A stretch of DNA of 37,618 nucleotides from NCBI RefSeq assembly GCF_001280085.1, contig NZ_LGED01000252.1:1-37618 (forward strand), written 5' to 3'. The notes under the pieces are model-generated. The model saw only the letters and a list, made by a program, of their open reading frames with translations. It was not told the DNA's origin and did not search any database. Shown in pieces: positions 25,701-34,674 of the stretch (its first letter is position 1; every line of letters begins with the position of its first letter). Both the position numbers and the translations under genes were made by a program. Source of the DNA: Saccharothrix sp. NRRL B-16348 (GTDB lineage: Bacteria > Actinomycetota > Actinomycetes > Mycobacteriales > Pseudonocardiaceae).

Positions 25701-26966
25701 TCACAGCGTCGGGTACAGCGGGTGCTTGGCGGCCAGCACCTCGACCCGCGCCCGCAGCTCCGCCAGGTCCGGCGAGGGCTGCAACGCCGCCGCGATGACG
25801 TCCGACACCTCGGCGAAGTCGGCCGCGCCGAACCCGCGCGTGGCGAGCGCCGGCGTGCCGATGCGCAGGCCGGAGGTCACCATCGGCGGGCGCGGGTCGT
25901 TCGGCACCGCGTTGCGGTTGACCGTGATGCCCACCTCGTGCAGCCGGTCCTCGGCCTGCTTGCCGTCCAGCTCGGACGCCACCAGGTCCACCAGGACGAG
26001 GTGCACGTCCGTGCCGCCAGTGAGCACCTTCACACCCGCCGCCACCGTGTCGGGCTTCGACAGCCGCTCGGCGAGGATCTTCGCGCCCTCGACCGTGCGC
26101 CGCTGGCGGTCGGCGAACTCGGGCGACGCGGCGTGCTTGAACGCCACCGCCTTGCCCGCGATCACGTGCTCCAGCGGGCCGCCCTGCTGACCGGGGAACA
26201 CCGCCGAGTTGATCTTCTTCGCCAGGTCGGCCTCGTTGGTCAGGATCACGCCGCCGCGCGGTCCGCCGAGGGTCTTGTGCGTGGTCGTGGTCACGACGTG
26301 CGCGTGCGGCACGGGGCTCGGGTGCAGGCCCGCCGCCACCAGGCCGGCGAAGTGCGCCATGTCCACCATCAGGTACGCGTCCACCGAGTCGGCGATCCGG
26401 CGGAACTCCGCGAAGTCCAGCTGACGCGGGTACGCCGACCAGCCGGCCACGATCAGCTTCGGCTTGTGCTCGGCCGCCAGCCGCTCCACCTCGGCCATGT
26501 CGACCCGGCCGTCGGTGTCCGACACGTGGTAGGGCACCACGTTGTAGAGCTTGCCGGAGAAGTTGATCCGCATGCCGTGGGTGAGGTGGCCGCCGTGCGC
26601 GAGGTCGAGGCCCAGGATCGTGTCGCCCGGCTGGAGCAGGGCGAACATCGCGCACGCGTTGGCCTGCGCGCCCGAGTGCGGCTGCACGTTCGCGAACCCG
26701 GCGCCGAACAGCGCCTTGACCCGCTCGATCGCCAGCCGCTCGATCACGTCGACGTGCTCGCAGCCGCCGTAGTAGCGCCGGCCGGGGTAGCCCTCGGCGT
26801 ACTTGTTCGTCAGCACCGACCCCTGCGCCTGCAGCACCGACACCGGCGTGAAGTTCTCCGAGGCGATCATCTCCAGCGTGCTCTGCTGCCGGTGCAGCTC
26901 GGCGGCGACGGCGTTCGCGACCTCCGGGTCGAACTCCGCCAGGGAGGTGTTGAAGTGCTCGGACAT
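25701..26966 (-). CDS. glyA: Serine hydroxymethyltransferase
   Basis: PLP enzyme of 421 residues that interconverts serine and glycine and loads tetrahydrofolate with a one-carbon unit. Family motifs are intact: LEMIASENF (31-39), [15 protein letters not shown] (54-68), the PLP stretch [13 protein letters not shown] (201-213) and the Schiff-base Lys231 in [14 protein letters not shown]. The gene starts 14 bases after the gcvT stop codon on the same strand, so both are expected to be under the glycine riboswitch upstream. With GcvT this links glycine cleavage to serine synthesis when glycine is high. Confidence 0.98.
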   Translation of the reverse strand: MSEHFNTSLAEFDPEVANAVAAELHRQQSTLEMIASENFTPVSVLQAQGSVLTNKYAEGYPGRRYYGGCEHVDVIERLAIERVKALFGAGFANVQPHSGAQANACAMFALLQPGDTILGLDLAHGGHLTHGMRINFSGKLYNVVPYHVSDTDGRVDMAEVERLAAEHKPKLIVAGWSAYPRQLDFAEFRRIADSVDAYLMVDMAHFAGLVAAGLHPSPVPHAHVVTTTTHKTLGGPRGGVILTNEADLAKKINSAVFPGQQGGPLEHVIAGKAVAFKHAASPEFADRQRRTVEGAKILAERLSKPDTVAAGVKVLTGGTDVHLVLVDLVASELDGKQAEDRLHEVGITVNRNAVPNDPRPPMVTSGLRIGTPALATRGFGAADFAEVSDVIAAALQPSPDLAELRARVEVLAAKHPLYPTL

Positions 26967-26980
26967 GTGTGGGGTCTCCC

Positions 26981-28081
26981 TTACGAGGTGCGCTTGTAGA
27001 ACGGCAGTGCGACGACTTCGACCGGCTCGTGCTTGCCGCGGACGTCCACCGAGAGCTGCGTGCCGGGCTCCGTGTTGCCGACGGTCACGTACGCCATCGC
27101 CACCGAGTAGCCCAGCGTCGGCGACAACGCGCCGCTGGTCACCTCGCCGATCCGGGCGCCCGAGGCGTCCAGCACCGGGTAGCCGTGGCGCGGCGCGCGG
27201 CGCGAGGCGGTCTTGAGGCCGACGAGCACCTGGTCCACGCCCCGCTCGGCGGCGGCGGCCAGCGCGTCGCGGCCGACGAAGTCGCCCGGCTTGTCCAGCT
27301 TCACCACCCGGCCGAGGTTCGCCTGGAACGGCGTGCGGTCCCGGCCGAGCTCGTTGCCGTACAGCGGCATGCCCGCCTCCAGCCGCAGCGTGTCGCGGCA
27401 GCCGAGGCCGGCGGGCTTGAGGTCGTGCGGCGCGCCCGCCTCCAGCAGTGCCTGCCAGACGTGCGCGGCGTCGTCCGGCGCGACGAACAGCTCGAACCCG
27501 TCCTCGCCGGTGTAGCCGGTGCGTGCCAGCAGCACCGGCTTGCCCGCGACCTCGGTCGGGTACGACGCGTAGTACTTCACCGTGCCCAGGTCGGTCGGCG
27601 TGAGGCCGGCGAGGATGGCGGTGGCCTTCGGGCCCTGCACGGCGAGCAGCGCGTAGTCGGTCGACTTGTCGGCGACGGTCGTGTCGAAGCCCTTGGCCCG
27701 CTCGACCAGCGCCTCGTGCACGACGGCGGCGTTCGAGGCGTTGGCCACGACGAGGTACTCGGCGTCGCCGGTGCGGTACACGATCAGGTCGTCGATGACG
27801 CCGCCGTCGGCCTCGCAGATCATCGTGTACCGGGCGCGGCCGACGCCGATCGCGGACGCGTGGCCCACCAGGGCGTGGTCGAGCGCGGCGCCCGCCTCCG
27901 GGCCGGTGAGCACGATCTCACCCATGTGGGTCAGGTCGAACAGACCCGCCGACGTGCGCACCGCGTGGTGCTCGGCCAGCTCGCTGTCGTAGCGCAGCGG
28001 CATCCGCCAGCCCGCGAAGTCGGTGAACATGGCGCCCAGCGCCTCGTGCTCGGCGTGCAGGGGCGTGCGGCGGCTTTCCAT
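26981..28081 (-). CDS. gcvT: Glycine cleavage system T protein (aminomethyltransferase)
   Basis: GcvT of 366 residues. It transfers the methylene group of aminomethyl-lipoyl-GcvH to tetrahydrofolate and frees ammonia. Family stretches include [20 protein letters not shown] (N-terminus), [25 protein letters not shown] and [18 protein letters not shown], the last around the folate pocket. ATG 28081 has GGGAGGA eight bases upstream. It also shares its A with the TGA of a 34-codon leader ORF (TGATG), so the two are probably translationally coupled. The gcvH and gcvP genes are not in the window. A tandem glycine riboswitch precedes the operon. Confidence 0.98.
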   Translation of the reverse strand: MESRRTPLHAEHEALGAMFTDFAGWRMPLRYDSELAEHHAVRTSAGLFDLTHMGEIVLTGPEAGAALDHALVGHASAIGVGRARYTMICEADGGVIDDLIVYRTGDAEYLVVANASNAAVVHEALVERAKGFDTTVADKSTDYALLAVQGPKATAILAGLTPTDLGTVKYYASYPTEVAGKPVLLARTGYTGEDGFELFVAPDDAAHVWQALLEAGAPHDLKPAGLGCRDTLRLEAGMPLYGNELGRDRTPFQANLGRVVKLDKPGDFVGRDALAAAAERGVDQVLVGLKTASRRAPRHGYPVLDASGARIGEVTSGALSPTLGYSVAMAYVTVGNTEPGTQLSVDVRGKHEPVEVVALPFYKRTS

Positions 28082-28185
28082 CAGGCGGGTCCTCCCTGGG
28101 TGCGGACATGCCGAAGGGCCGACCGGTCGGGTCGACGGGCGGGCATGGCCGGCGGCTTCACGAGCGAAAGGATGACACGGTCCAT
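28081..28185 (-). CDS. Short leader ORF (34 aa) between riboswitch and gcvT
   Basis: ATG 28185 has an excellent ribosome binding site, GAGGAG at 28192-28197, six bases away. The reading frame encodes a 34-residue peptide beginning MDRVILSLVKPPAMPARR and ends in TGATG, overlapping the gcvT start by one base. The peptide is basic and resembles nothing I know. The overlap and strong ribosome binding site suggest it passes riboswitch-controlled translation on to gcvT. It could also be chance, since gcvT has its own ribosome binding site inside this ORF. Confidence 0.5.
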   Translation of the reverse strand: MDRVILSLVKPPAMPARRPDRSALRHVRTQGGPA

Positions 28186-28186
28186 C

Positions 28187-28212
28187 GGAGACTCCTCGTC
28201 GAGTGAGCCTCC
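28187..28212 (-). promoter_or_regulatory. Possible expression-platform hairpin covering the leader ribosome binding site
   Basis: On the minus strand GGAGGCTC (28212-28205) can pair with GAGTCTCC (28194-28187), eight pairs with one G-U, around a ten-base loop. The GAGGAG site (28192-28197) falls half in the stem and half in the loop. The hairpin directly abuts the closing stem of riboswitch aptamer II. Control of translation by glycine is therefore plausible. Confidence 0.5.
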
Positions 28213-28392
28213 CCCTCTGCCATGAGCCTGAGAGCTTCGCCGCCGGGTGAGGGCGGCTTGCACCGTGGGCGAGGCGCACCGGGTGCGCCTGCTTTCCAGA
28301 GTTGCCTTCGTCGCGCGGTACCTGGGCCTGAGAGATTCCGGGGAGGAGTTGCTCCTTCGGCGCCCCGCTGGGGGACTCTCCCGCGCGACATC
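28205..28392 (-). ncRNA. Tandem glycine riboswitch
   Basis: Two consecutive glycine aptamers precede gcvT. Aptamer I spans 28389-28310, closed by an 8-bp P1 (28382-28389 with 28310-28317), and contains GGGAGAGTCC, CGCCGAAGGAGCAA and ATCTCTCAGGC. Aptamer II spans about 28301-28215, closed by CTCTG/CAGAG, and contains CACGGTGCAAG, GCTCTCAGGCTC and CAGAGGGGG. The doublet with a short linker is the classical gcvT arrangement. Glycine binding normally turns the downstream glycine-breakdown genes on. Confidence 0.93.
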
Positions 28393-28420
28393 GACGGCCG
28401 TGTTCAGTTGGTACCGCCAG

Positions 28421-28449
28421 ACGCTAGGGTGCCCGACGTGCCTGGTCAA
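28421..28449 (-). promoter_or_regulatory. Promoter of the gcvT-glyA operon
   Basis: On the minus strand TTGACC (28449-28444) and TAGCGT (28426-28421) are separated by exactly 17 bases. Transcription would start near 28414, about 25 bases before the first riboswitch stem. It fits a housekeeping-sigma promoter. Confidence 0.75.
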
Positions 28450-28455
28450 CTCCGG

Positions 28456-28758
28456 TCACAGGCTCTTCTCGGCCCGGACGCTCTCGACCACCTTGCGCTC
28501 GGCGTAGAACGACACGAACGGGATCGTGCCCGCGAGCAGCACCAGCACCGTGCCCTTGATCGACCAGCGGGCCTTGAGGGCGAGGTCGACGGTGATCACC
28601 AGGTACACCGCGTACAGGAAGCCGTGGATCGGGCCGACGACCTGCATCATGCCCGCCGAGTCGCCCGCATACTTGGCGATCATCGCGAGCACGAGCAGCA
28701 GCAGGCCGACACCGACCACGTAAGCCATGAACCGGAACCTGGTCAACGCGCCGCTCAT
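28456..28758 (-). CDS. DUF3817 integral membrane protein
   Basis: Membrane protein of 101 residues with about three membrane segments (about 12-32, 40-62 and 68-90). The stretch VGPIHGFLYAVYLVITVDLALK is characteristic of DUF3817 (an Rv1342c-like family in mycobacteria). No biochemical function is known. ATG 28758 (MSGALTRFRF) has GAAGG upstream; GTG 28776 would overlap the upstream gene by GTGA and is the alternative. It is co-transcribed with the gene at 28773-29171, a pairing also seen in mycobacteria. Confidence 0.85.
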   Translation of the reverse strand: MSGALTRFRFMAYVVGVGLLLLVLAMIAKYAGDSAGMMQVVGPIHGFLYAVYLVITVDLALKARWSIKGTVLVLLAGTIPFVSFYAERKVVESVRAEKSL

Positions 28759-28772
28759 CGCCCTACCTTCGC

Positions 28773-29171
28773 TCACCGCTGGTCCCGCGCGTTGAGTTCG
28801 GCGAGCATGCGGTTGTAGGCCGCGAGCTCTTCGTCCTCGTCGTCCCGCACGGGTGCTCTGACGGGCTCAACGGTAACGACCGGCCGCGACGGCGCGGCCA
28901 CCGGCTCCGGCGCGGCCTCGGTGGCGACGTCCGTCGTCCCGGCGGCGGCCTCGGCCTTGCGGCGGGCGTCCAGCCTGCGGATGCGCCACACCATGAACGC
29001 GGGGAAGAGGCCGAACAGCGGCCACTGGAAGACGTACCCGAGGTTCTGGAACGTGCCACCGGCCTCGGAGAACCGCTCCCACTGCCAGTAGGCCAGGCCG
29101 CAGCACACGACCAGCGACGCCAGGCAGACGGCCGCGATGGACAGCCGCTGGGGGGTGATGAGGCCTCGCAC
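28773..29171 (-). CDS. Small membrane protein, LprD/Rv1343c-like
   Basis: Protein of 132 residues with two membrane segments (about 9-29 and 42-62) around AYWQWERFSEAGGTFQNLGYVFQWPLFGLF, then a charged, Pro-rich cytoplasmic tail ending EELAAYNRMLAELNARDQR. The QNLGYVxQWPLFG core and the LAAYNxxLAEL tail match my memory of the mycobacterial LprD/Rv1343c type, which also sits next to the DUF3817 gene. The Cys pair in VVCCGLAYW is not a clear lipobox, so it is probably not a lipoprotein here. The function is unknown. The start is GTG 29171, with GAGG very close. Confidence 0.7.
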   Translation of the reverse strand: MRGLITPQRLSIAAVCLASLVVCCGLAYWQWERFSEAGGTFQNLGYVFQWPLFGLFPAFMVWRIRRLDARRKAEAAAGTTDVATEAAPEPVAAPSRPVVTVEPVRAPVRDDEDEELAAYNRMLAELNARDQR

Positions 29172-29186
29172 GCCTCAAGAGTACTT

Positions 29187-29264
29187 CGTGCGTCGCACGA
29201 GGCTGGGGCTCCCCGCACGGGAGCCCGCACCTCGAAGGTAAGGGCTCCTCGACCTCAGGAGCCC
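29187..29264 (-). terminator. Cluster of hairpins after the gene at 29282-29770
   Basis: Three inverted repeats lie in 78 bases: CGTGCG-T-CGCACG (29187-29199), an 8-bp stem at 29206-29213 with 29219-29226, and another 8-bp stem at 29242-29249 with 29257-29264. The last two share the GGGCTCC/GGAGCCC sequence. They follow the stop codon at 29282 and separate it from the next gene. Confidence 0.6.
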
Positions 29265-29281
29265 GCCCCGACTCGTCGGAC

Positions 29282-29770
29282 CTAGGCCACGCCGTCCCGG
29301 CGTTGCCTCTGCAGCCTGGCCACGCACCAAGCCGCCGCGCTGCCCCGACGCAGGTGCTGGAGCACCGTCATCGGGCCGAGGCGACGACCGAGGTCGGCGG
29401 GCGTGAGCCCGGCCGCCCGGTAGTCCAGAGCGCGCTGGTCCAACGGGCTGATGCCCGCGTCCCACCACTGCTCCGCCTCGGACAGGTCGCCCACCAACTG
29501 CCAGTAGCTGGCGGCCGCGGCGAGCAGGGGCTCGGGCACCTCGGGCGCCCGCTTCCGCATCGCCGCCACGTACGCCGGATCCGCGGACTCGACCTTCACG
29601 AGGCCGCGGGGACCGCCATTCGCCCGCTGCACCGGGATCCCCGGAGCGGACGGCGGGGCTTCCGCGAGCCACGCGTCCTTGATCCGGTTCACCTCCTGCA
29701 GCTCGGCGTCGTCCGAGCGCTCAGCCGCCCACTGCCGCAACAGCTCGTCGACTCCGGAGTCCTCGACCAT
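29282..29770 (-). CDS. Hypothetical protein
   Basis: Protein of 162 residues that I do not recognise. ATG 29770 is well supported by GAGGAGG five bases upstream. The sequence is soluble-looking, with no signal or membrane segment. The first 45 residues are acidic; the rest is helical, with two regions worth noting: YVAAMRKRAPEVPEPLL and SEAEQWWDAGISPLDQRALDYRAAGLTPADLGRRLG. The phrase GLTPADL...R is seen in actinomycete helical proteins of unknown role. It is transcribed alone and followed by hairpins. Confidence 0.7.
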   Translation of the reverse strand: MVEDSGVDELLRQWAAERSDDAELQEVNRIKDAWLAEAPPSAPGIPVQRANGGPRGLVKVESADPAYVAAMRKRAPEVPEPLLAAAASYWQLVGDLSEAEQWWDAGISPLDQRALDYRAAGLTPADLGRRLGPMTVLQHLRRGSAAAWCVARLQRQRRDGVA

Positions 29771-29971
29771 TCTGCCTCCTCATCGGTCGAAGATCAGCCA
29801 ATGCGACGCACCGTATTAGCGGGTACCGACAACCGCTAGACCCTGGTTTGTCTAAAACCCTGTTACCAGGGCGTTATAGCCCTCATTCCACCCGTACGGT
29901 GCAACGTTCGGGACGCGAAGTCACCGATCGTGACCGCATTGAGCGGAGTCGACGGGGCTGCGGAGAGTGCT

Positions 29972-30133
29972 CTAGGCGAACAGGCTGCGGACGAAGGTGA
30001 TGATCGACTCGGCGCCGGACTGGAGCCACCCGACCGCGGTCCGCACCGCCTCGGCGGACTCGTTCGGCTGGGTGATCAGGAGGAACAGCACCAGCGCGAC
30101 CGCCGCCAGCGTCACCACCTTCTTGACGTTCAC
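29972..30133 (-). CDS. Small single-span membrane protein (53 aa)
   Basis: GTG 30133 with GGAGA seven bases upstream gives MNVKKVVTLAAVALVLFLLI as the first 20 residues: two lysines then a membrane segment (about 6-22). An amphipathic C-terminal half containing AVGWLQSGAESIITFV follows. Small proteins with this plan are common and conserved in Pseudonocardiaceae genomes in my recollection; the function is unknown. The open frame continues to 30301, but the upstream part has no coding look. About 200 bases on its 3' side hold only short dyads (29841-29871). Confidence 0.75.
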   Translation of the reverse strand: MNVKKVVTLAAVALVLFLLITQPNESAEAVRTAVGWLQSGAESIITFVRSLFA

Positions 30134-30585
30134 TGATCGGTCTCCGTCCGTATCACAGGGCAGGGCGGCCGAGCGCCGCTCCGGTCGTGTCAACGGCCAT
30201 GGTCCCTCATTCACCCGGATGATGACGATCGAACCCGCCGGCATCCCTCGACCGGTCGCGTGAACACCACGCAACCACGCCTGGAACACCCGGAGCGTCA
30301 CCCGAACGGACGATCAAGGGGACCGGTGGTCCCGCCGATCACCAAGGTACGGGCCACTCGCCCACCCCCCTGGCACGACACCGAGGTTCTTCCGACACTG
30401 CCACCTCTGCACAGCCCATCACCCGATTGCGCCGACGCACGCACCGAGCGTGACAAAGGCCGATGTCGGCTGCCACTCAATTCCGGTACCCCTTCAGGTG
30501 ATTTCCGGCGCCCTTTTCCGGCCCGATCGGGTCCTCGGCCGATCACCGGGTCCGGCCTCGGCCGGGCACGCCCGGCCGACCGCGC
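30134..30585. other. Intergenic stretch, 450 bases, nothing recognised
   Basis: It separates the small membrane protein gene from the 3' end of the racemase gene and should hold the promoter of the former. Open frames here are Pro/Arg-rich and lack ribosome binding sites. I see no repeat, RNA or strong hairpin. Confidence 0.5.
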
Positions 30586-31710
30586 TCAGCCGATCACACC
30601 GGCCCGCCGCAACCCGGCGATCTCGTCCTCGCCCAGCCCCAGCCCGGCCAGCACCTCGACCGTGTGCTCGCCGACCGCGGGCGGTGGGCCCGGCGCGACC
30701 GCGGGCGTCCGCCCGAACCGCGGCGCGGGCGCGGGCTGCGCCACCCCGTCCACCTCGACGAACGTGCCCCGCTCGACGTTGTGGGCGTGCTTCGGCGCCT
30801 CACCGGGCGCCAGCACGGGCGCGAGGCACGCGTCGGTCCCCTCCGCGAGCGCGGCCCACTCGTCCCTGGTCCGGGTGGCCACCGCGGCGGCGATGCGGGC
30901 GCGCAGCTCCGGCCAGTTCGCCGGGTCGTGCCGCCCGGGCAGCCCGGCGTCGGCCAGCCCGAGCACGACCAGCAGCTCGTCGTAGAACTTCTCCTCCAGC
31001 GCCCCGACGCTGACGAACCGGCCGTCGGCCGCCTCGTACACGTCGTAGAACGGCGCGCCGCCGTCCAGCAGGTTCGTGCCCCGCGCGCCCGACCAGGCGC
31101 CGACCGACGACATCCCGTGCAGGAACGTGGTCAGCAGCGCCGCGCCGTCGACCATGGCCGCGTCCACCACCTGCCCACGCCCGGACCGCTCCCGCTCGTA
31201 CAGCGCGGCCAGCACGCCCAGCGCCAGCAGCAGCCCGCCACCGCCGAAGTCGCCGACGACGTTGAGCGGCACCGTCGGCGGCGCGCCCGCCCGGCCGATC
31301 GGCTCCAGCGCGCCCGCCACCGCGATGTAGTTGATGTCGTGCCCGGCGCGGTCGGCCAGCGGCCCGTCCTGCCCCCAGCCGGTCATCCGCCCGTAGACCA
31401 GCCGCGGGTTGCGGGCCAGGCACTGCGCCGGGCCGATGCCGAGCCGTTCGGTCACGCCGGGCCGGAAGCCCTCGACGAGCACGTCCGACTCCGCGACCAG
31501 GCGCAGCACCAGCTCGGCGCCCTCGGGCCGGCGGATGTCCAGGCCGATCGAACGCCGGCCGCGACCGAGCAACGGCACTTCCGTGCCGCCGCCGACGCGG
31601 TCCACCCGCACCACGGACGCGCCGAGGTCGGCCAGCACCATGCAGCCGAACGGCCCGGGCGCGAGGCCCGCCAGCTCGACGACCTTCAACCCCTCCAGCG
31701 GCCCCGGCAC
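30586..31710 (-). CDS. mcr: Alpha-methylacyl-CoA racemase (CaiB/BaiF family)
   Basis: Family-III CoA-transferase fold of 374 residues. The catalytic residues are those of AMACR/MCR racemases rather than true CoA-transferases: His124/Asp125 ([14 protein letters not shown]), Asp154 ([12 protein letters not shown]) and Glu239 ([13 protein letters not shown]). They are offset by two from the mycobacterial MCR numbering His126/Asp156/Glu241. It epimerises 2-methyl-branched acyl-CoA so that beta-oxidation can proceed. The start is GTG 31710, which overlaps the acyl-CoA dehydrogenase stop (TAGTG), so the genes are coupled. The neighbours (dehydrogenase, thiolase, FadB) suggest degradation of branched fatty acids or sterol side chains. 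Confidence 0.93.
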   Translation of the reverse strand: MPGPLEGLKVVELAGLAPGPFGCMVLADLGASVVRVDRVGGGTEVPLLGRGRRSIGLDIRRPEGAELVLRLVAESDVLVEGFRPGVTERLGIGPAQCLARNPRLVYGRMTGWGQDGPLADRAGHDINYIAVAGALEPIGRAGAPPTVPLNVVGDFGGGGLLLALGVLAALYERERSGRGQVVDAAMVDGAALLTTFLHGMSSVGAWSGARGTNLLDGGAPFYDVYEAADGRFVSVGALEEKFYDELLVVLGLADAGLPGRHDPANWPELRARIAAAVATRTRDEWAALAEGTDACLAPVLAPGEAPKHAHNVERGTFVEVDGVAQPAPAPRFGRTPAVAPGPPPAVGEHTVEVLAGLGLGEDEIAGLRRAGVIG

Positions 31711-32858
31711 TAGAGCGACCTCGCGATGATTTCCTTCATGATCTCGTTCGTCCCGCCGTAGATCTTCTGCACGCGCGCGTCGGCCCACGCGCGGGCGATC
31801 GGGTACTCGGCCATGTAGCCGTAGCCGCCGAACAGCTGCACGCACTCGTCCACCACCTGGCACAGCCGCTCGGTGGCCCACCACTTCGCCATCGCCGCGG
31901 TGGGCACGTCCAGGCGGCCCGCCAGGTGGTCCTGCACGCACTCGTCCACGAAAGCCCTGGTCACGCGGGCTTCGGTGGCGCACTCGGCGAGCTTGAACCT
32001 GGTGTTCTGGAACTTGATCAGCTCCCGGCCGAACGCCGTGCGGTCCTTGACGTAGGCCAGCGTGAGGTCCACCGCCGCCTCGATGCCCGCGACCGACGCC
32101 ACCGCGATGATCAGCCGTTCCTGGGGCAGCTGCTGCATCAGCTGGATGAACCCCTGGCCCTCGCCGGTGCCGAGCAGGTTCGCGGCGGGCACGCGGACGT
32201 CGTCGAAGAACAGCTCGGCGGTGTCCTGGCCGTGCATCCCGATCTTGTCCAGCACCCGGCCGCGGCGGAAGCCCGACGCCTGCGCGGTCTCCACGACCAG
32301 CAGCGAGATGCCCGTCGCGCCCTGGCTGGGGTCGGTCTTGGCGACCACGACCACCAGGTCGGCCTGCGCGCCGTTGGTGATGAACGTCTTCGAGCCCGAC
32401 AGCACGTACTCGTCGCCGCGCCGCAGCGCCCGCGTCTTGATGTTCTGCAGGTCGGAGCCGCCGCCGGGCTCGGACATGGCGATCGCGCCGACGTACTCGC
32501 CGGACGCCATCTTCGGCAGCCAGCGCTGCTTCTGCTCTTCGGTGCCGTAGGCGTTGATGTAGTGGGCGACGATCCCGCTGTGCACGCTGTTGCCCCACGC
32601 GGTGTCGCCGCACCGGGCCTGCTCCTCCAGCAGCACGGCCTCGTGCGCGAACGTGCCTCCGCCGCCGCCGTACTCCTCGGGGATGGACAGGCAGAGCAGG
32701 CCGACCTCGCCCGCCTTGGTCCAGAAGTCCCGGTCCACCTGCTTCTGCGCGGCCCAGCGCTCCTGGTGCGGGACCGCTTCCCTCTCGAAGAACGTGCGGG
32801 CCAGCTTGCGCAACTGGTCCAGGTCCTCGGTCATCCATGCGGAACGGCGAGTTGGCAT
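31710..32858 (-). CDS. Acyl-CoA dehydrogenase (long-chain/LCAD-like)
   Basis: FAD enzyme of 382 residues for the first step of beta-oxidation. The three ACAD domains are visible: the helical N-terminus; the beta domain with [13 protein letters not shown] and [12 protein letters not shown] (FAD and substrate); and the C-terminal helices. The end reads [14 protein letters not shown], with Gly where medium-chain enzymes have the catalytic Glu. The base is therefore expected in [11 protein letters not shown], as in LCAD-type enzymes. The start is ATG 32858 (MPTRRSAW); ATG 32834 (MTEDLDQL) is nearly as likely. It is first in an operon with the racemase and divergent from the GNAT gene. Confidence 0.93.
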   Translation of the reverse strand: MPTRRSAWMTEDLDQLRKLARTFFEREAVPHQERWAAQKQVDRDFWTKAGEVGLLCLSIPEEYGGGGGTFAHEAVLLEEQARCGDTAWGNSVHSGIVAHYINAYGTEEQKQRWLPKMASGEYVGAIAMSEPGGGSDLQNIKTRALRRGDEYVLSGSKTFITNGAQADLVVVVAKTDPSQGATGISLLVVETAQASGFRRGRVLDKIGMHGQDTAELFFDDVRVPAANLLGTGEGQGFIQLMQQLPQERLIIAVASVAGIEAAVDLTLAYVKDRTAFGRELIKFQNTRFKLAECATEARVTRAFVDECVQDHLAGRLDVPTAAMAKWWATERLCQVVDECVQLFGGYGYMAEYPIARAWADARVQKIYGGTNEIMKEIIARSL

Positions 32859-32937
32859 GCCTCGACGTTCCCACCGGCCGGCCCGCGCCGCCATGACCGC
32901 AGCGCGCCAGGTGCGGAGTGATCGTGAGCGCAAATGT

Positions 32938-32957
32938 CAGTGTTCTGCGGAACACTG
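32938..32957. promoter_or_regulatory. Perfect palindrome in the divergent acyl-CoA dehydrogenase/GNAT promoter region
   Basis: CAGTGTTC-TGCG-GAACACTG, two 8-bp arms with a four-base spacer, centred five bases before the ribosome binding region of the GNAT gene and about 80 bases before the dehydrogenase start. This is the size and form of a TetR- or GntR-type operator. Confidence 0.65.
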
Positions 32958-32962
32958 GAGGC

Positions 32963-33415
32963 ATGCGACTCCGGCGGCTCGGGCCCGAGGACTGGGCGAC
33001 CTGGCGTGACATCCGGCTGACGGCGCTGCGCAGCGATCCCGAGGCGTTCGGCTCGACGTTGGCGTTGGAGCAGCGGTACGACGAGGCGCGGTGGCGGGAG
33101 CGGTTGGAGCCGCGGCACGGGGTGAAGGTCGTCGCGGAGGCACCGGAGCCGATCGGGCTCGTGGCCGGTGTGCCCCACGAAGCGAACACGGACGTGTTGT
33201 ACCTGTACTCCATGTGGGTCAAGCCGGAGTTCCGGCGGCGCGGCGTCGGCGAGGCGCTGGTCGGCGACGTGCTGGCGTGGGCGCGCGAGCACGGGTGGGC
33301 GCGGGTGCGGTTGCGCGTGTTCAGGGACAACGAGACTGCCCGGCGGCTGTACGCGCGGCTGGGGTTCGTCGGCGACGGCGAGATCATGGACCGCCCGCTC
33401 GCGCCGGTGAGCTAA
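32963..33415 (+). CDS. GNAT family N-acetyltransferase
   Basis: Acetyl-CoA-dependent N-acetyltransferase of 150 residues with a complete GNAT fold: N-terminal [22 protein letters not shown], beta-4 [14 protein letters not shown], and the acetyl-CoA loop [10 protein letters not shown] (about 93-102). The C-terminal [18 protein letters not shown] completes the fold. The acceptor (small molecule, peptide or protein) cannot be predicted. ATG 32963 is the natural N-terminus, but GGAGG ends only one base before it, too close for a normal ribosome binding site. A start at GTG 32918 or leaderless translation cannot be excluded. A palindromic site lies immediately upstream. Confidence 0.88.
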   Translation: MRLRRLGPEDWATWRDIRLTALRSDPEAFGSTLALEQRYDEARWRERLEPRHGVKVVAEAPEPIGLVAGVPHEANTDVLYLYSMWVKPEFRRRGVGEALVGDVLAWAREHGWARVRLRVFRDNETARRLYARLGFVGDGEIMDRPLAPVS

Positions 33416-33471
33416 TAAGTCACCTCGGCAGGTCATGGGCAACCGCGGCCGTTCTCCCTACCGTGGAGTAC

Positions 33472-34674
33472 ATGAGCGAAGCCTTGATCTTCGACGCGGT
33501 GCGCACACCGCGTGGCAGGGGAAAGCGCGGATCGCTGCACAGCGTCAAGCCGATCACCCTGGCATCCGGGGTGCTCGCGGCGCTGGCGCGGCGCAACGAC
33601 CTCGACACGTCCGCGGTGGACGACGTGGTGTTCGGCGTCGTGTCGCCGGTCGGCGAGCAGGGCGCGGACATCGCCCGCACGGCGGTGCTGGCGGCCGGGT
33701 GGGACCTGCGGCCGGCGGGCATGCAGCTCAACCGGTTCTGCGCGTCCGGCCTGGAGTCGGTGAACCTCGCCGCGGCCAAGGTCGCGTCCGGGTTCGAGGA
33801 CCTGGTGGTCGCGGGCGGCGTCGAGTCGATGTCACGGGTGCCGATGGGCTCGGACGGCGGCGCGTGGATGGCCGACCCGGAGACCAACATGGCGGTCAAC
33901 TTCGTGCCGCAGGGCGTGAGCGCGGACCTCATCGCCACGCTGGAGGGGTTCAGCCGCGAGGACGTGGACGCGTTCGCGCTGCGCTCGCAGCAGCGGGCCA
34001 CGCTGGCGCGGGACAAGGGGTACTTCGACCGGTCGCTGGTGGCCGTGGTCGACCAGAACGGCTCGGTCGTGCTCGACCACGACGAGGCGATCCGCCCCGA
34101 GACCACGCTGGACGCGCTCGGCAAGCTCAAGCCGAGCTTCGCGTTCCACGGCGAGCTGGGCTTCGACGCCGTCGCCATCGACCGGTACCCGACCGTCGAG
34201 CGCATCGACCACGTCCACACGCCGGGCAACTCGTCGCAGATCGTGGACGGCGCGGCGGCGATGCTGATCGGCAACGAGCGCACCGGCCGTGAACTGGGCC
34301 TGACGCCGCGCGCGCGGATCATCGCCACCGCGATCATCGGCTCCGAGCCCACGATCATGCTGACCGGTCCGGCGCCGGCCGCGCGCAAGGCGCTGGACAA
34401 GGCCAGGCTGACCGTCGAGGACATCGACCTGTTCGAGATCAACGAGGCGTTCTCGTCGGTGGTGCTGAAGTTCCAGCGGGAACTGGACCTGCCCGACGAG
34501 AAGGTCAACGTCAACGGCGGCGCGATCGCGATGGGCCACCCGCTCGGCGCGACCGGCTGCATGATCCTCGGCACCCTGCTCGACGAGCTGGAGCGCCGGG
34601 ACCTGCGGCGCGGTCTGGCCACGCTGTGCGTCGGCGGCGGCATGGGCATCGCGACGATCATCGAGAGGGTCTGA
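33472..34674 (+). CDS. fadA: Acetyl-CoA acyltransferase (thiolase)
   Basis: Degradative thiolase of 400 residues, cleaving 3-ketoacyl-CoA in the last step of beta-oxidation. The catalytic residues are all present: Cys90 ([11 protein letters not shown]), His356 ([14 protein letters not shown]) and Cys386 (LCVGGGMG), with NEAFS near 324. ATG 33472 has GGAG three bases upstream. The stop overlaps the fadB start (TGATG), so the two subunits of the trifunctional complex are coupled. The usual order in proteobacteria is fadB then fadA; fadA-fadB is the common actinomycete order. Confidence 0.96.
   Translation: MSEALIFDAVRTPRGRGKRGSLHSVKPITLASGVLAALARRNDLDTSAVDDVVFGVVSPVGEQGADIARTAVLAAGWDLRPAGMQLNRFCASGLESVNLAAAKVASGFEDLVVAGGVESMSRVPMGSDGGAWMADPETNMAVNFVPQGVSADLIATLEGFSREDVDAFALRSQQRATLARDKGYFDRSLVAVVDQNGSVVLDHDEAIRPETTLDALGKLKPSFAFHGELGFDAVAIDRYPTVERIDHVHTPGNSSQIVDGAAAMLIGNERTGRELGLTPRARIIATAIIGSEPTIMLTGPAPAARKALDKARLTVEDIDLFEINEAFSSVVLKFQRELDLPDEKVNVNGGAIAMGHPLGATGCMILGTLLDELERRDLRRGLATLCVGGGMGIATIIERV

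Noticed and set aside
30586..33387. One 933-residue minus-strand protein
   Set aside because: Only the last 374 residues (racemase) look real. The upstream part lies over the acyl-CoA dehydrogenase and GNAT genes in another frame.
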